Notes: a model not told the origin generated them from the letters alone. Positions 45,495-55,356 are shown, numbered from the stretch's first letter. The stretch is 64,000 nucleotides of DNA from an uncultured Marinicella sp. (GCA_947502925.1 CANNBS010000001.1:248001-312000), one strand, 5' to 3'. A program made the numbers and translations.

Positions 45495-45956
45495 ATGGAA
45501 ATCAAAAAAGATTGTGTGGTCGGTATGCACTACAAACTCACCGATGATCAAGGCCAGGTATTGGACTCATCGGAAGGCCGCGAACCGTTAAAATTTATCC
45601 AAGGCGCCAACAACATCATTCCGGGACTTGAGAAAGCCATGGAAGGTAAGCAGCAAGGCGATCAATTCGATGTGACTGTCGAGCCTGAAGAGGCTTACGG
45701 AGTCCGCCATGAACAAATGATTCAAAAAGTACCCAGAGATGCTTTTCAGGGCGTTGATGAATTAAATGTCGGCATGCAGTTTCAGGCCGAAACTCAGCAG
45801 GGTCAAATCCCGGTGAAAATCACTGCCATCGACGGAGATGAAGTGACTGTTGACGGCAACCATGAATTGGCCGGCCAACGCTTACACTTTAATGTTAATA
45901 TCGAAGAAGTGCGAGAAGCCAGCAAAGAAGAGTTGGAGCACGGCCACGCCCACTGA
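45495..45956 (+). CDS. slyD: FKBP-type peptidyl-prolyl isomerase (SlyD-like)
   Basis: A 153-residue isomerase with the SlyD-type order: a split FKBP domain (YKLTDDQGQVLDSSEGREPLKF and GLEKAMEGKQQGD) holding an insert-in-flap domain (about residues 70-130, including AYGVRHEQMIQKVPRDAF). The C-terminus EHGHAH is a short histidine-rich tail, shorter than in E. coli SlyD, which could bind nickel. It assists folding in the cytoplasm. A terminator follows at once. The symbol is by family only. Confidence 0.9.
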   Translation: MEIKKDCVVGMHYKLTDDQGQVLDSSEGREPLKFIQGANNIIPGLEKAMEGKQQGDQFDVTVEPEEAYGVRHEQMIQKVPRDAFQGVDELNVGMQFQAETQQGQIPVKITAIDGDEVTVDGNHELAGQRLHFNVNIEEVREASKEELEHGHAH

Positions 45957-45974
45957 TTCAGCTTAGCAAAATCC

Positions 45975-46005
45975 AAAAAGCCGGAATTTATCCGGCTTTT
46001 TTTTT
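45975..46005 (+). terminator. Terminator after the FKBP gene
   Basis: AAAAAGCCGGA pairs with TCCGGCTTTTT around the loop ATTTA, followed by a long T run, 18 bases past the stop codon. Confidence 0.9.
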
Positions 46006-46052
46006 GATCTTTACATGTGGTCATTGGACAACATATATGGATTAAGACACCC

Positions 46053-46349
46053 TCATTTAATATTGGCGTAATACGCTGCTAAATTTTCAATATCGCTGTC
46101 AGAAAGACCTGCTGCCATGGGAGCCATGGTTGGGTCTGTTCTGTTACCATCTCGAAAATCTTTTATTTGTTTCACTAAATAGGCTTCCTTCTGCCCGGCA
46201 AGGTTTGGCCAAATTGGGCTTGGGCTGACGCCGTTTGCACCATGACAGGCCGCACAAACCGCAGATTTTGCCTGACCGGCTGCAACATCAGCCGCTATGG
46301 CTGCAAAAGGGGTAACACTGAAGGCAATCAACAACAATAACTTTTTCAT
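46053..46349 (-). CDS. Cytochrome c (class I, c553/c5-like)
   Basis: A 98-residue periplasmic monoheme cytochrome. The signal peptide ends near AIAA (about residue 20); the heme motif CAACH lies at 32-36; the axial methionine is probably Met75 in DPTMAPM, and [17 protein letters not shown] closes the fold. Electron carrier; partner unknown. The start at 46349 follows the signal-peptide pattern, with an earlier in-frame codon at 46373 unlikely. Confidence 0.93.
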   Translation of the reverse strand: MKKLLLLIAFSVTPFAAIAADVAAGQAKSAVCAACHGANGVSPSPIWPNLAGQKEAYLVKQIKDFRDGNRTDPTMAPMAAGLSDSDIENLAAYYANIK

Positions 46350-46485
46350 AATCGTACCAGAGTTAAAAGCCAACGATTATAGTCCTTAGGCAGTTCAAAC
46401 ACATACGATAAAGCCGATTACAGGCTTCTTTTTTAAGCTATTATTGACCTATATCAATTTTTATTTAATTAAACGCAGGCCAACC

Positions 46486-46514
46486 AAAAAAACCGCCCAA
46501 AGGCGGTTTTTTTT
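46486..46514 (-). terminator. Terminator of the TonB receptor operon
   Basis: On the minus strand AACCGCC pairs with GGCGGTT around a TTTG loop, followed by seven T, 14 bases past the receptor stop codon. Confidence 0.88.
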
Positions 46515-46527
46515 AAACGTGTATCAA

Positions 46528-48621
46528 TCAGAATTGATACGAAACTGTGGCTTTGATATTTCTGCCGGGTTCATAATCTGTCAAATGCAATCGACCAAAT
46601 CGCGGATGCACAGAATTACCTGTCCGTGATGCATGAGAAGCATAATACGCATCAAATACATTATCTACACCCAAAGTAATCATTAATCCGCGCAACTTAT
46701 TTTGTGGTTGCCATTGCGCTGATACGTCATGAACATCGTAATCATTTTTAGGGTTCGATAAATAATCTAAATCATAGCGGGCTTCCAGATCATTAACCCA
46801 GCGACTATTCCAGCTGAATTTGATGTCCTTATCACGCCACAGATAGTCCAGAGCTATATTGATGTTATCACCAATGGTACGGTCTAAACGCGCACCTTCG
46901 AACGACTCGTAACCGGCAAAGGCTGAAATTTCACTATCTTGTTTAGCATAGGATAAGACAGCATGAAAATCACCCCGGTTGATACCGACGTAGGATTCAA
47001 AACCATCCATAACCGCATCACCAATATTATTATCAGAATATTCTTCAATATAATTATCAATTTCGGTTCTGTATAGTGTTACACCGGCATGTAACCATTG
47101 ACCGCTGTCATAGTTGACACCCAATTGATAATTAACACCGCCTTCGGCTTGAATACCGGGATTGGGGGTATCACCCAAACCGGCTCCTACAAATACTTCT
47201 GATAATTCCGGGGCTTTAAACAATTCTGTTCCGCTAAGCTTCAACGTCCAGTGTGATCCAAGCTGTTGTTCAAGAGCCAAAGCAAAGCTGACATCATCAT
47301 AACTATCACTCACCACCATTGAATCCACATCGCTGTAATCATAGCGCGCTCCCGGAATAACTGAGAATCCTCGGCCCAGATGAATACGGTCTTGAATATA
47401 CATGGCCCAACGATCCAAAGCCTCTCCACTAACGCGAATACCTTCATTGGCATAACGGGTGCGGTGGTTATTCAGCTCCAGACCATAAGTTAACGCATGT
47501 TCAACATTATTTTGCAGGGTTGATTGGCCCAGAACATTTAATCCTCGATTTATAGCGCGCCCTTCAACAATCACTGGAGAGCCGGGAAACACATCAGCAA
47601 TGCCTTGCTCGTTACGCCATAAATCACTGTCGTTATAATACAGCGTTGTGTTTAACGTGTTGTGCTGACCCCAGAATAAGTCATGGTTAAGTGTCACTGT
47701 TTGGCGATTAAATTCTGTGGGGTAGACCAGCGGTAAACCTAAATTTTCTGCAATCGCCTCATCTGTGGCTAATCCCATGTCAGGCCGATAACTATAATCG
47801 CCTGCATCCTGGTAGTCTTCCAGTGATAATTCCAGACGTTGGTTTACATTGATATCGTAACCCACTTTAAACAGCGCATCTTTGGTGGTACCGGCCAATC
47901 CTTTTACGACCCCCGTTTCATTAATAACTTCACCATCAGCGCCTGTAATTTGTCCGCCACCCACTTTATAATTATCGCGGTCGACATGGTTATAGTAGAA
48001 CAGAAAATCTAATTGGTCATTCCATTGACCATACAGCGACAAGGCACCGGCGGTGTAATCATTATCTGCCCATGAACCTTGAATACGACCACCAAACTGC
48101 TGACCATAAAACAACAAATCCTTGGCATCTTTGGTTTCAAAACGCGCCGCGCCGCCCAGACCACCGGTGATGACCGAATTGGTGCCCACTTCAAGTTCGA
48201 CAGCTTTCAATATATCTGCATGAATTTGTAAATTACCTGCATGATGATACATATAGGTGTTTTGAACGGCACCATCAATGGTGACATTTAAATCACGATC
48301 ATCCAAACCACGAATATTAATACGCTGATTCAGCGAATGTGCACCACCGACTTCAACGCCGGGAATACTTCGCAACAAATCACTCAGATGATCTGCCTGA
48401 CGTAAAGTTAAATCAGAATCATCGATATGAACCGAAGTAGCCTGCACCCGTGTTCCCCACACTTTCATGGCATCCATTTCTTCTGAGGATTCGTTTATTT
48501 GGTTTTCATTTTCAGTTTGCAAATCACTTTGAAGGTTATTATCTTGTGTAGTTGGTTCTTGTTCATCAGACCAGGCAGACAAAGCAACCGTTAAACATAT
48601 AAGACTAATGAGTGTTCGCAT
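46528..48621 (-). CDS. TonB-dependent outer-membrane receptor, hemoglobin/heme-type
   Basis: A 697-residue receptor. Signal peptide about 1-18, an unusual acidic Asn/Gln/Glu-rich linker (about 20-48), then a plug domain and 22-strand barrel ending in SYQF with the terminal Phe. The plug has INIRGLDDRDLNVTIDGA and the GGLGGAARFETKDAKDLL segment, the pattern of the hemoglobin/transferrin/lactoferrin receptor family; a FKAPELSEVF box in the barrel fits its FRAP region. It probably imports heme or an iron chelate. Last gene of a four-gene operon under a Fur-like promoter. Confidence 0.88.
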   Translation of the reverse strand: MRTLISLICLTVALSAWSDEQEPTTQDNNLQSDLQTENENQINESSEEMDAMKVWGTRVQATSVHIDDSDLTLRQADHLSDLLRSIPGVEVGGAHSLNQRINIRGLDDRDLNVTIDGAVQNTYMYHHAGNLQIHADILKAVELEVGTNSVITGGLGGAARFETKDAKDLLFYGQQFGGRIQGSWADNDYTAGALSLYGQWNDQLDFLFYYNHVDRDNYKVGGGQITGADGEVINETGVVKGLAGTTKDALFKVGYDINVNQRLELSLEDYQDAGDYSYRPDMGLATDEAIAENLGLPLVYPTEFNRQTVTLNHDLFWGQHNTLNTTLYYNDSDLWRNEQGIADVFPGSPVIVEGRAINRGLNVLGQSTLQNNVEHALTYGLELNNHRTRYANEGIRVSGEALDRWAMYIQDRIHLGRGFSVIPGARYDYSDVDSMVVSDSYDDVSFALALEQQLGSHWTLKLSGTELFKAPELSEVFVGAGLGDTPNPGIQAEGGVNYQLGVNYDSGQWLHAGVTLYRTEIDNYIEEYSDNNIGDAVMDGFESYVGINRGDFHAVLSYAKQDSEISAFAGYESFEGARLDRTIGDNINIALDYLWRDKDIKFSWNSRWVNDLEARYDLDYLSNPKNDYDVHDVSAQWQPQNKLRGLMITLGVDNVFDAYYASHASRTGNSVHPRFGRLHLTDYEPGRNIKATVSYQF

Positions 48622-48634
48622 AGTTATTCCTTAA

Positions 48635-49435
48635 TTATTGTGGTAAAACTTCAAAAGTGCCTAAATAATTAACATACGCTTTATCGTATGCTTCTTTGTC
48701 CACTGAACGACGATGTGACAGCTCTAAATAAAAGCGCCCGGCTTGTGATAACGGCAGTTTTATTTGACCCTGATCATCAGTAATCAATTCAATAACCTGT
48801 TCATCATCGCGGTAACGGGTGCCTTCCCAGACCATAATGACTTCAGCGCCCACCAAAGGTTGGTCATTGACTGTAAATCCGAATACGCCTTCCTCGCCCT
48901 GATAAAGATCATTGGGGTGGGTTACAGGCTTAAATTGAACACCTCCATTGCTTTCAGCAAAAACCTGATGATTTGGCGCGCCGAGTGTCACATAAGATTC
49001 AAGTGTACTGTCTGATTTCGCCACTTCTTGACTGAACACATTTTGTGGCAACTTGTTTTTTATTTCGTCAATGGAAGCAGCACGCATGCGTTTGGTTTCA
49101 CCTTGTTCAGTTTCTTTATACTGAACAAAATATAAGGTATTAGCCGCCACCACCTTATAAGTCCCTCTTTGGCTAACTTCAAAATCAAATGTGCTGCGTC
49201 GATGTCCTTTTGATTGATTACTCAAGGTCACATTTTCACCGCTTGGGCTCACCACCCGAACAGTCTCTAACGGCCAGGGACGATCAGGGTAAAATAAATT
49301 ATTGGACACACTGGCATCAACAGTAATCCATTGTGCCTCGGACACTGAGAACAGTGAAGGTAAGACCCACCGTTTATGGGCCGAGGCTGACAAAGCCAGC
49401 ACCAGTAGCATCATAGATACAATTATTTTTTTCAT
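48635..49435 (-). CDS. DUF4198 domain-containing periplasmic protein
   Basis: A 266-residue exported protein. The signal peptide ends at ASA, so the mature chain begins HKRWVLPS, the family hallmark (HxxWxxP). C-terminal beta-sandwich repeats carry GEEGVFGFTVNDQPLVGAEV and DDQGQIKLPLSQAGRFYLEL, carboxypeptidase-regulatory-like. In other bacteria this family occurs with TonB receptors, DUF2271 and PepSY proteins in metal uptake loci; a ligand-holding role is inferred. It starts 13 bases after the DUF2271 stop. Confidence 0.88.
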   Translation of the reverse strand: MKKIIVSMMLLVLALSASAHKRWVLPSLFSVSEAQWITVDASVSNNLFYPDRPWPLETVRVVSPSGENVTLSNQSKGHRRSTFDFEVSQRGTYKVVAANTLYFVQYKETEQGETKRMRAASIDEIKNKLPQNVFSQEVAKSDSTLESYVTLGAPNHQVFAESNGGVQFKPVTHPNDLYQGEEGVFGFTVNDQPLVGAEVIMVWEGTRYRDDEQVIELITDDQGQIKLPLSQAGRFYLELSHRRSVDKEAYDKAYVNYLGTFEVLPQ

Positions 49436-49448
49436 GACATAGATCCTC

Positions 49449-49946
49449 TTATTGTGTAACAGATATATTTAATTTGATTGTGCCTAGTTCTTGATTACCT
49501 GCGGCCTCAATGATTTGATTCGTGGTGGCAGGCCATTCAAACGGCAATGAGACGACTTCCCGACCACCCACTTCGCGGGCAGCTTCAACCATTAATTGAT
49601 AGTTGCCAGGAGGCCAGTCATTTTCTATAGATATGGGTTCAAGTACCAACTTATGGGTGCCCGGTCTCCGTGTGGCGCCGGTTATACCGTCAAAGGGTTC
49701 TGTCTGACGACGTCCTGTTTTTCGCCACCATTGGCGAATATCTTTCAGCCACTTGAGTTGATCGTCATACCACAAACTGGTGGATTTCACGGCTTGGCGA
49801 TTTTCATTTTCAACCCAAGTAGCAATATAGGGCGCGTGATACTCAGAAACATTGTGCTTGGGAATTTCAATCGTGAGCTCAAAAGTAACTTCCTGGGCCA
49901 TCAACAGTGGCGACAGCATACAAAGTAAAATTGCTATTTTTTTCAT
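49449..49946 (-). CDS. DUF2271 domain-containing periplasmic protein
   Basis: A 165-residue exported protein with a short signal peptide (about 1-17, LLMAQ). The mature domain contains the family blocks YIATWVENENRQAVKSTSLW and KDIRQWWRKTGRRQTEPFDGITGATRRPG, then PGNYQLMVEAAREVGGRE. Biochemical role unknown; it almost always sits beside DUF4198 and PepSY genes. It follows the PepSY gene by three bases. Confidence 0.88.
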   Translation of the reverse strand: MKKIAILLCMLSPLLMAQEVTFELTIEIPKHNVSEYHAPYIATWVENENRQAVKSTSLWYDDQLKWLKDIRQWWRKTGRRQTEPFDGITGATRRPGTHKLVLEPISIENDWPPGNYQLMVEAAREVGGREVVSLPFEWPATTNQIIEAAGNQELGTIKLNISVTQ

Positions 49947-49949
49947 AAC

Positions 49950-50552
49950 TTAACCATAAATAAAAAGTAATATAGCTGGTATTAATAGGCCGGCCGCCGT
50001 GATATACCAGGTACTGGGTCTGCGTTTACTGTGTATTTGAAGCAAAAATAAACCGGTTACACAAAAAACCAAGGTTGCAATCGCAAATATGTCAATAAAC
50101 ACTATCCATACGGTGGACGTGTTTCGGCCTTTATGCAAATCATTTAACCAGGCAACCACACCTCTGTCAGAGTTTGAATACAATACTTCACCTGTATCCA
50201 TATCTATTGACATCCAACGATCACCACCAGCAAAAGGTTGCTGGATATATATCTCATAGGAAGACCATTCAAATTGGCTTCGCTTGAAGTTAAATTGATG
50301 ATCTGTGTTTTGATTGATCCAACGCGTGAGTTCTTCAGGCAATGTATCCGGCGCTTCAATTTGATTTAATTGTTGGTGCAACTCATTATCCAACTGATAT
50401 ACTGCCTCGAATGTATCTGCCTCTGACTCAAACCATTGAGGATGATTTAGCGTAATACCCGTAATGGCAAACAGCATCATGCAAATTAGGCAAATTGCAG
50501 AACTCATCCAGTGCCAAACATGCATTTGTTTTTTCCAATTGAACCGCTTCAA
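49950..50552 (-). CDS. PepSY-associated membrane protein
   Basis: A 200-residue inner-membrane protein with three helices (about 17-35, 151-170 and 180-199) and one periplasmic PepSY-type loop (about 45-145: DRWMSIDMDTGEVLYS). The segment LNDLHKGRNTS before helix two is typical of PepSY_TM proteins, some of which reduce ferric siderophores. The frame opens with TTG at 50552; an ATG at 50525 is an alternative that would drop nine basic residues. First gene of the operon, 28-30 bases from the promoter. Confidence 0.85.
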   Translation of the reverse strand: MKRFNWKKQMHVWHWMSSAICLICMMLFAITGITLNHPQWFESEADTFEAVYQLDNELHQQLNQIEAPDTLPEELTRWINQNTDHQFNFKRSQFEWSSYEIYIQQPFAGGDRWMSIDMDTGEVLYSNSDRGVVAWLNDLHKGRNTSTVWIVFIDIFAIATLVFCVTGLFLLQIHSKRRPSTWYITAAGLLIPAILLFIYG

Positions 50553-50571
50553 GGGAAATGCCCGATAACAA

Positions 50572-50592
50572 AAATGCGAATCATACGCATTT
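50572..50592. promoter_or_regulatory. Fur-box-like operator
   Basis: AAATGCG-N7-CGCATTT is a perfect 7-7-7 inverted repeat whose centre AATCAT fits the Fur consensus. It covers the predicted -10 of the PepSY-DUF2271-DUF4198-receptor operon. A second palindrome, GATAATTATC (50597-50606), close to the Fur core, covers the -35. Confidence 0.75.
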
Positions 50593-50608
50593 GCGCGATA
50601 ATTATCAA
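50580..50608 (-). promoter_or_regulatory. Promoter of the iron-uptake operon
   Basis: TTGATA -35 (50603-50608) and TATGAT -10 (50580-50585) are spaced exactly 17 bases on the minus strand. Both hexamers lie inside the Fur-like palindromes, so a bound repressor would block RNA polymerase directly. Confidence 0.7.
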
Positions 50609-50756
50609 TAAATAATTACGCTTGTTTTAAAAGAAGGAACCTAATTCATGACAACGATGACGGAAACCAGAAATTTAATTTGCTCAGCACCAAGGCGCAC
50701 TCAACTATTAAAGTATCAAAGTTGATGTATAAAAATTAACGCTTACAAGCGTACTC

Positions 50757-50789
50757 AAAAACCCACCGCAGCCGGACAGCTACGGTGGG
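50757..50789 (-). terminator. Terminator of btuB
   Basis: On the minus strand CCCACCG pairs with CGGTGGG (with an inner AGC/GCT pair) and TTTTT follows, 24 bases past the btuB stop. Confidence 0.82.
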
Positions 50790-50812
50790 CGATTAATATT
50801 CATTGAGTCGTT

Positions 50813-52738
50813 TTAAAAAAACCGGTGATTTAAACCTACATAAAAACCGGCGCCCGGTCGGGCATAGCCAAAAACTTCCTGATAGTTATCATCGAAGACA
50901 TTATCAGCACGGACATAACCACGGGTTTTATCGCTAAATGCCCAGCTGGCATTTAAACTCATGGTGGTAAAGCCATCGAGACGGATTTTTTCAGTGAGAA
51001 AGGTACTAGGTGAATAGAAGTTGTCTAACTGACTGCTTTGGTGATGAATGCTGGTGTAGAGTCGACCACGCTGATGGGCAAAATCGTAGTTCAGAGTTAA
51101 GGTGGCAATGTGCTTGGGGCGTCGGACTTCGACTTGAGACACGCCCATGTCATCCTCTTCCGTGGCGTCCGTGTAAGTATAGTTTAACCGACTTGAAAAA
51201 TTTGACGTCCACTGTCCTATCCAGCTGAACTCAAGCCCATTTCGCTCACTGTCATTGTCCTTGTTACGGGCGGTAAAGGCACCGGCATCCATATTAAATA
51301 CGTAACCGTCTATCTCATCGGTTAAATCCTGATTAAAATAAATAAAGGCGAGTTGATGATTGTGATAATCAACTTCATAGGCCAGTTCATAGGATTTGGA
51401 TTGTTCCGGTTTAAGCTCAGGGTTGCCAATAAATTGCGCCGGAAAATAACCAAAGCGCTCAATAAAAGAAGGCGCTTTACTGCCGCTGCCAAGGGTAGCC
51501 CGAAATCGCTGTTGCTCACTCAATTGATAGCGACCGGCTAATTGAAAGTTATTAACATCCTCAAAACGATTGAAATTATCATGACGAACCGAGCCTTGCC
51601 AGTTAAATCGATCATTGATCTGACCTTGTAGTTCAATGGCAATACCGGTAACGTCATAGGATTGTTTTTGGTTGGGGTCACCAAAATCAGTGGCGGCACC
51701 GGCTTGGGTAAAATCAATGGTTCGATGGTCCACAAGAACATTCAAGCGATCTTTAGCCTGATTACCGAGGCGCCATGAATTTAAAAGTTTCATTTCATGG
51801 GTCTCTGCGGTGGTGCGACTGTCACGCCCAAACAAATTATAGTTTTCTCCTTCGGTGTCACTAAAATGGTAATCAAACCGGCTCATCCACCGGCTGTTAT
51901 CAGGGTTTATGCGCAGTTGCGCCATGGCGGTTGTTAAAGTACGTTCTGTCCATAAATCCGCATCAACCGGTAAGCCTGTAACCATAAAATCGGTTCCATC
52001 ATATTCATTCATGGCATCACTGTGGGAAAACCGCACGGTGCTACTAACCGTATCTGACCAATCATTGTCTAATCCCAAGCGTGCTGTGAGGTTTTCATAA
52101 CCATCCTTTTCATTCCCCTGTAAGGCAATGTTACTGCCACCGCTGTCGACACCGGTGACACCACCATTCAGACGCCAATTATTCTGCACATAGCCACCTG
52201 AAACAGCCGTCTTTAGGCTGTTAAAGCTACCATATTCAAGATCAGCATTCAGGTTTTTTTCATCGGTTTGTTTAGAAATAATATTGATCACCGCACCCAG
52301 GGCATCGGTGCCCCAGATGGCACTTTGCGGGCCACGGATAATTTCGATGCGTTCAATGTTATCCAATAAAGCATAGTTAAACAAAAATTCATCGTTACCA
52401 CTGGCATCGTTGAGCCTAACACCATCACGCAACACCAACACATGATTAGCCTCAGCGCCACGAATACGCACTTGGGTTTGGGTACCTATTCCGCCGGACT
52501 GATTAATCGCAAAACCGGGTACGCTTCGCAAAATATCACTTAAATAAAGGTGCCCTGAGGCGTCGATTTCATCGCTGTCAATAACGGTTAAACTACCGCC
52601 GTAGTCAACAGCGTCCATCGGTGTTAAACCGGCGGTCACCACCAGCGGTGTGAGGGGTTTCTCAGATTGGTCTGCTTCGGCAGACACGGTTAAAGACAGG
52701 CATGCTATGAGCACACCCCAATAATAGGAATAAGGCAT
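50813..52738 (-). CDS. btuB: TonB-dependent vitamin B12 receptor BtuB
   Basis: A 641-residue outer-membrane receptor. Signal peptide about 1-22; TonB box PLVVTA at about 31-36; plug with DEIDASGHLYLSDILRSVPG, VRIRGAEANHVLVLRDGV and IERIEIIRGPQSAIWGTDALG. The barrel ends YVGLNHRFF with the terminal Phe needed for assembly. Identity as B12 receptor rests on size, on the plug pattern and, most strongly, on the full cobalamin riboswitch in its leader. The ATG at 52738 has an AGGAG site. Confidence 0.93.
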   Translation of the reverse strand: MPYSYYWGVLIACLSLTVSAEADQSEKPLTPLVVTAGLTPMDAVDYGGSLTVIDSDEIDASGHLYLSDILRSVPGFAINQSGGIGTQTQVRIRGAEANHVLVLRDGVRLNDASGNDEFLFNYALLDNIERIEIIRGPQSAIWGTDALGAVINIISKQTDEKNLNADLEYGSFNSLKTAVSGGYVQNNWRLNGGVTGVDSGGSNIALQGNEKDGYENLTARLGLDNDWSDTVSSTVRFSHSDAMNEYDGTDFMVTGLPVDADLWTERTLTTAMAQLRINPDNSRWMSRFDYHFSDTEGENYNLFGRDSRTTAETHEMKLLNSWRLGNQAKDRLNVLVDHRTIDFTQAGAATDFGDPNQKQSYDVTGIAIELQGQINDRFNWQGSVRHDNFNRFEDVNNFQLAGRYQLSEQQRFRATLGSGSKAPSFIERFGYFPAQFIGNPELKPEQSKSYELAYEVDYHNHQLAFIYFNQDLTDEIDGYVFNMDAGAFTARNKDNDSERNGLEFSWIGQWTSNFSSRLNYTYTDATEEDDMGVSQVEVRRPKHIATLTLNYDFAHQRGRLYTSIHHQSSQLDNFYSPSTFLTEKIRLDGFTTMSLNASWAFSDKTRGYVRADNVFDDNYQEVFGYARPGAGFYVGLNHRFF

Positions 52739-52786
52739 TATACGCGCTCCTGTTCCACCCGAACATGGGATTGTGATAGATTACAA

Positions 52787-52962
52787 ACAGGCCGGTCTCC
52801 GGACTCAAAGCGTGACAAAATGACAATTTACTATACCTTCCCATGAATCATCACAGTGGTGTTTATAGCAAATGATATTGACTATATTTTAGTCCCTATC
52901 CGCTTTTTACCGTTGCGGGGGCAGTGTTGGAATTGAATTACTCGCACCAACTTCCCGTTTTG
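52787..52962 (-). ncRNA. Cobalamin riboswitch
   Basis: Every conserved block is present in order on the minus strand: AACGGGAAGTTGGTGCGAG (about 52944-52962), CCAACACTGCCCCCGCAACGGTAA (ending at 52907), CCACTG (52854-52859), GGGAAGG (52836-52842) and the B12 box GTCCGGAGACCGGCC (52790-52804). When adenosylcobalamin binds, expression of btuB is turned off. No T-run terminator lies between the B12 box and the ATG, so control is probably at translation initiation. Confidence 0.95.
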
Positions 52963-53009
52963 CGCGTCATTAAAAATAAATGACGGCACACCTGTTCGGC
53001 TTAGCAGAC

Positions 53010-53038
53010 ATCTTAGTGAAAGGCCTGAAAGCTGTCAA
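53010..53038 (-). promoter_or_regulatory. Promoter for the riboswitch-btuB transcript
   Basis: A perfect TTGACA -35 (53033-53038) is spaced 17 bases from TAAGAT (53010-53015) on the minus strand; the transcript would start about 40 bases before the riboswitch core. The 361-base gap 52739-53099 therefore holds the promoter, the riboswitch and the btuB ribosome site. Confidence 0.65.
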
Positions 53039-53099
53039 TAATTCTTATGATAAAAGCGATAATAACAAGCCATCAAAAAACCGGCCAGCCACAATGGCA

Positions 53100-54287
53100 T
53101 CAAGGACTGTGTTGAGTGTATTTTTTCAGGTATTCGTATTTGGCTTGATAGAGGGCGGTGACTGAGTTTGTATGGCTATTTTCTAAGGCTTGCTTCATGG
53201 CTTTCAGTGCTTTGTCTTGTTCGCCTAAGAAAAAATAAGCCTTGGCCAAACCCGCTGACGGCTCATGCAAATAAGACGCTTGCCGTTTGGCTTTTTTGAA
53301 ATATTTTATCGCCTGTTGGTAGTGGCCATCGAGCAAGGCCTGATCAGCAATATCAATCCACTTAAAGGGATCAGGATCATCGTAATCTTCAATCACCTCT
53401 GCCACTTTTACAGCTTCTGAAAAGCGCTCTTTTTCTAACAAAAACTGATGATAGTTACTGAGCAGTTCCAGTTGATTCTTAGCCAGGGATAAGCCGTGAA
53501 TAAATACATTTTCCGCATAGTTCTCATAACCCATTTGACGATATAAAACCGCCAGCATATTTAACGCAATGGGATTATCCGAATCAATTTGAAGGGCTCT
53601 TTTAATATGCCAGTAAGCGATTCTGCTTTTGTTCTCAACCAGCGCTTCTGCAGCCACATTACTGTAATACATGGCCTGAAACTCCTCTTCATTAACACGG
53701 CGCAGGGTTCGTGACCCGGCGGTTGAGTAATAATCAATTTTCAGATTAAGCGGTTTACTCGAATAAAAAACACCACCCACTTTTTTCTCATAAATCACCG
53801 TTTGAATATGCTGTGAACTGAGCAAATATCCATTTTCACGCTGAAACACCGGCGGTGTTTTGGCCAATTCAAAATGAACACCTACATGGGTGGTTTGAGC
53901 CAGGGCATTGGTTAACAGTGCCAGGGTTAAACAATTCCCGGCGTTATGTTCTAAGGCTTGTTGCGCAGTGAGGGTTTTGGAATAGAAATTAAAATGCTGT
54001 AGTCTATCTTGCAGATATTGATAAATAACTTCTATATCAAGGCGATTGCGATTTCGGGGTTTGCGCAATTCTTGTTTAAAGGCATCTTTTTGCGCTTCAC
54101 TTAAGGTAAAAACAGATTCAAAATCAGCCGGTTTAATCTCAGGCATCATCAAGCTGTCATTAAAAAGATCAGCCGTACTGAAATCGCTAGTAATCTGATA
54201 GGTTTTAACAGAGGAGCAAGAAACCATCAAAACGCAAGCCAGCACCGTGATAAAAAAGATAACAATTGTTCTTTTCAGTGGCACCAT
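53100..54287 (-). CDS. Lipoprotein with transglutaminase-like and TPR domains
   Basis: A 395-residue lipoprotein: hydrophobic stretch about 7-21 and lipobox MVSC with Cys24. Residues about 85-190 look like a transglutaminase or papain-like fold: Cys119 in NAGNCLTLALL, His160 in SSQHIQTVIYE and Asp185 in LKIDYYS form a possible triad. From about residue 205 to the end there are TPR-type helix pairs (AYWHIKRALQIDSDNPIALN and HYQQAIKYFKKAK). A proteolytic or cross-linking role in the envelope is inference only. ATG 54287 is preferred; an upstream start lacks a ribosome site. Confidence 0.75.
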   Translation of the reverse strand: MVPLKRTIVIFFITVLACVLMVSCSSVKTYQITSDFSTADLFNDSLMMPEIKPADFESVFTLSEAQKDAFKQELRKPRNRNRLDIEVIYQYLQDRLQHFNFYSKTLTAQQALEHNAGNCLTLALLTNALAQTTHVGVHFELAKTPPVFQRENGYLLSSQHIQTVIYEKKVGGVFYSSKPLNLKIDYYSTAGSRTLRRVNEEEFQAMYYSNVAAEALVENKSRIAYWHIKRALQIDSDNPIALNMLAVLYRQMGYENYAENVFIHGLSLAKNQLELLSNYHQFLLEKERFSEAVKVAEVIEDYDDPDPFKWIDIADQALLDGHYQQAIKYFKKAKRQASYLHEPSAGLAKAYFFLGEQDKALKAMKQALENSHTNSVTALYQAKYEYLKKYTQHSP

Positions 54288-54338
54288 ACCATTATTATAG
54301 CGCAATCCATCCAAGCCTGTTATTGATTTATCAACAAA

Positions 54339-55356
<1,018 letters not shown>

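Noticed and set aside
45394..45555. Short open frame between the Rho-N-like and FKBP genes
   Set aside because: It runs into the FKBP gene out of frame, has no ribosome site and no protein-like pattern.
52980..53165. Small plus-strand frame upstream of btuB
   Set aside because: It covers the minus-strand promoter and the end of the lipoprotein gene and shows no coding pattern.
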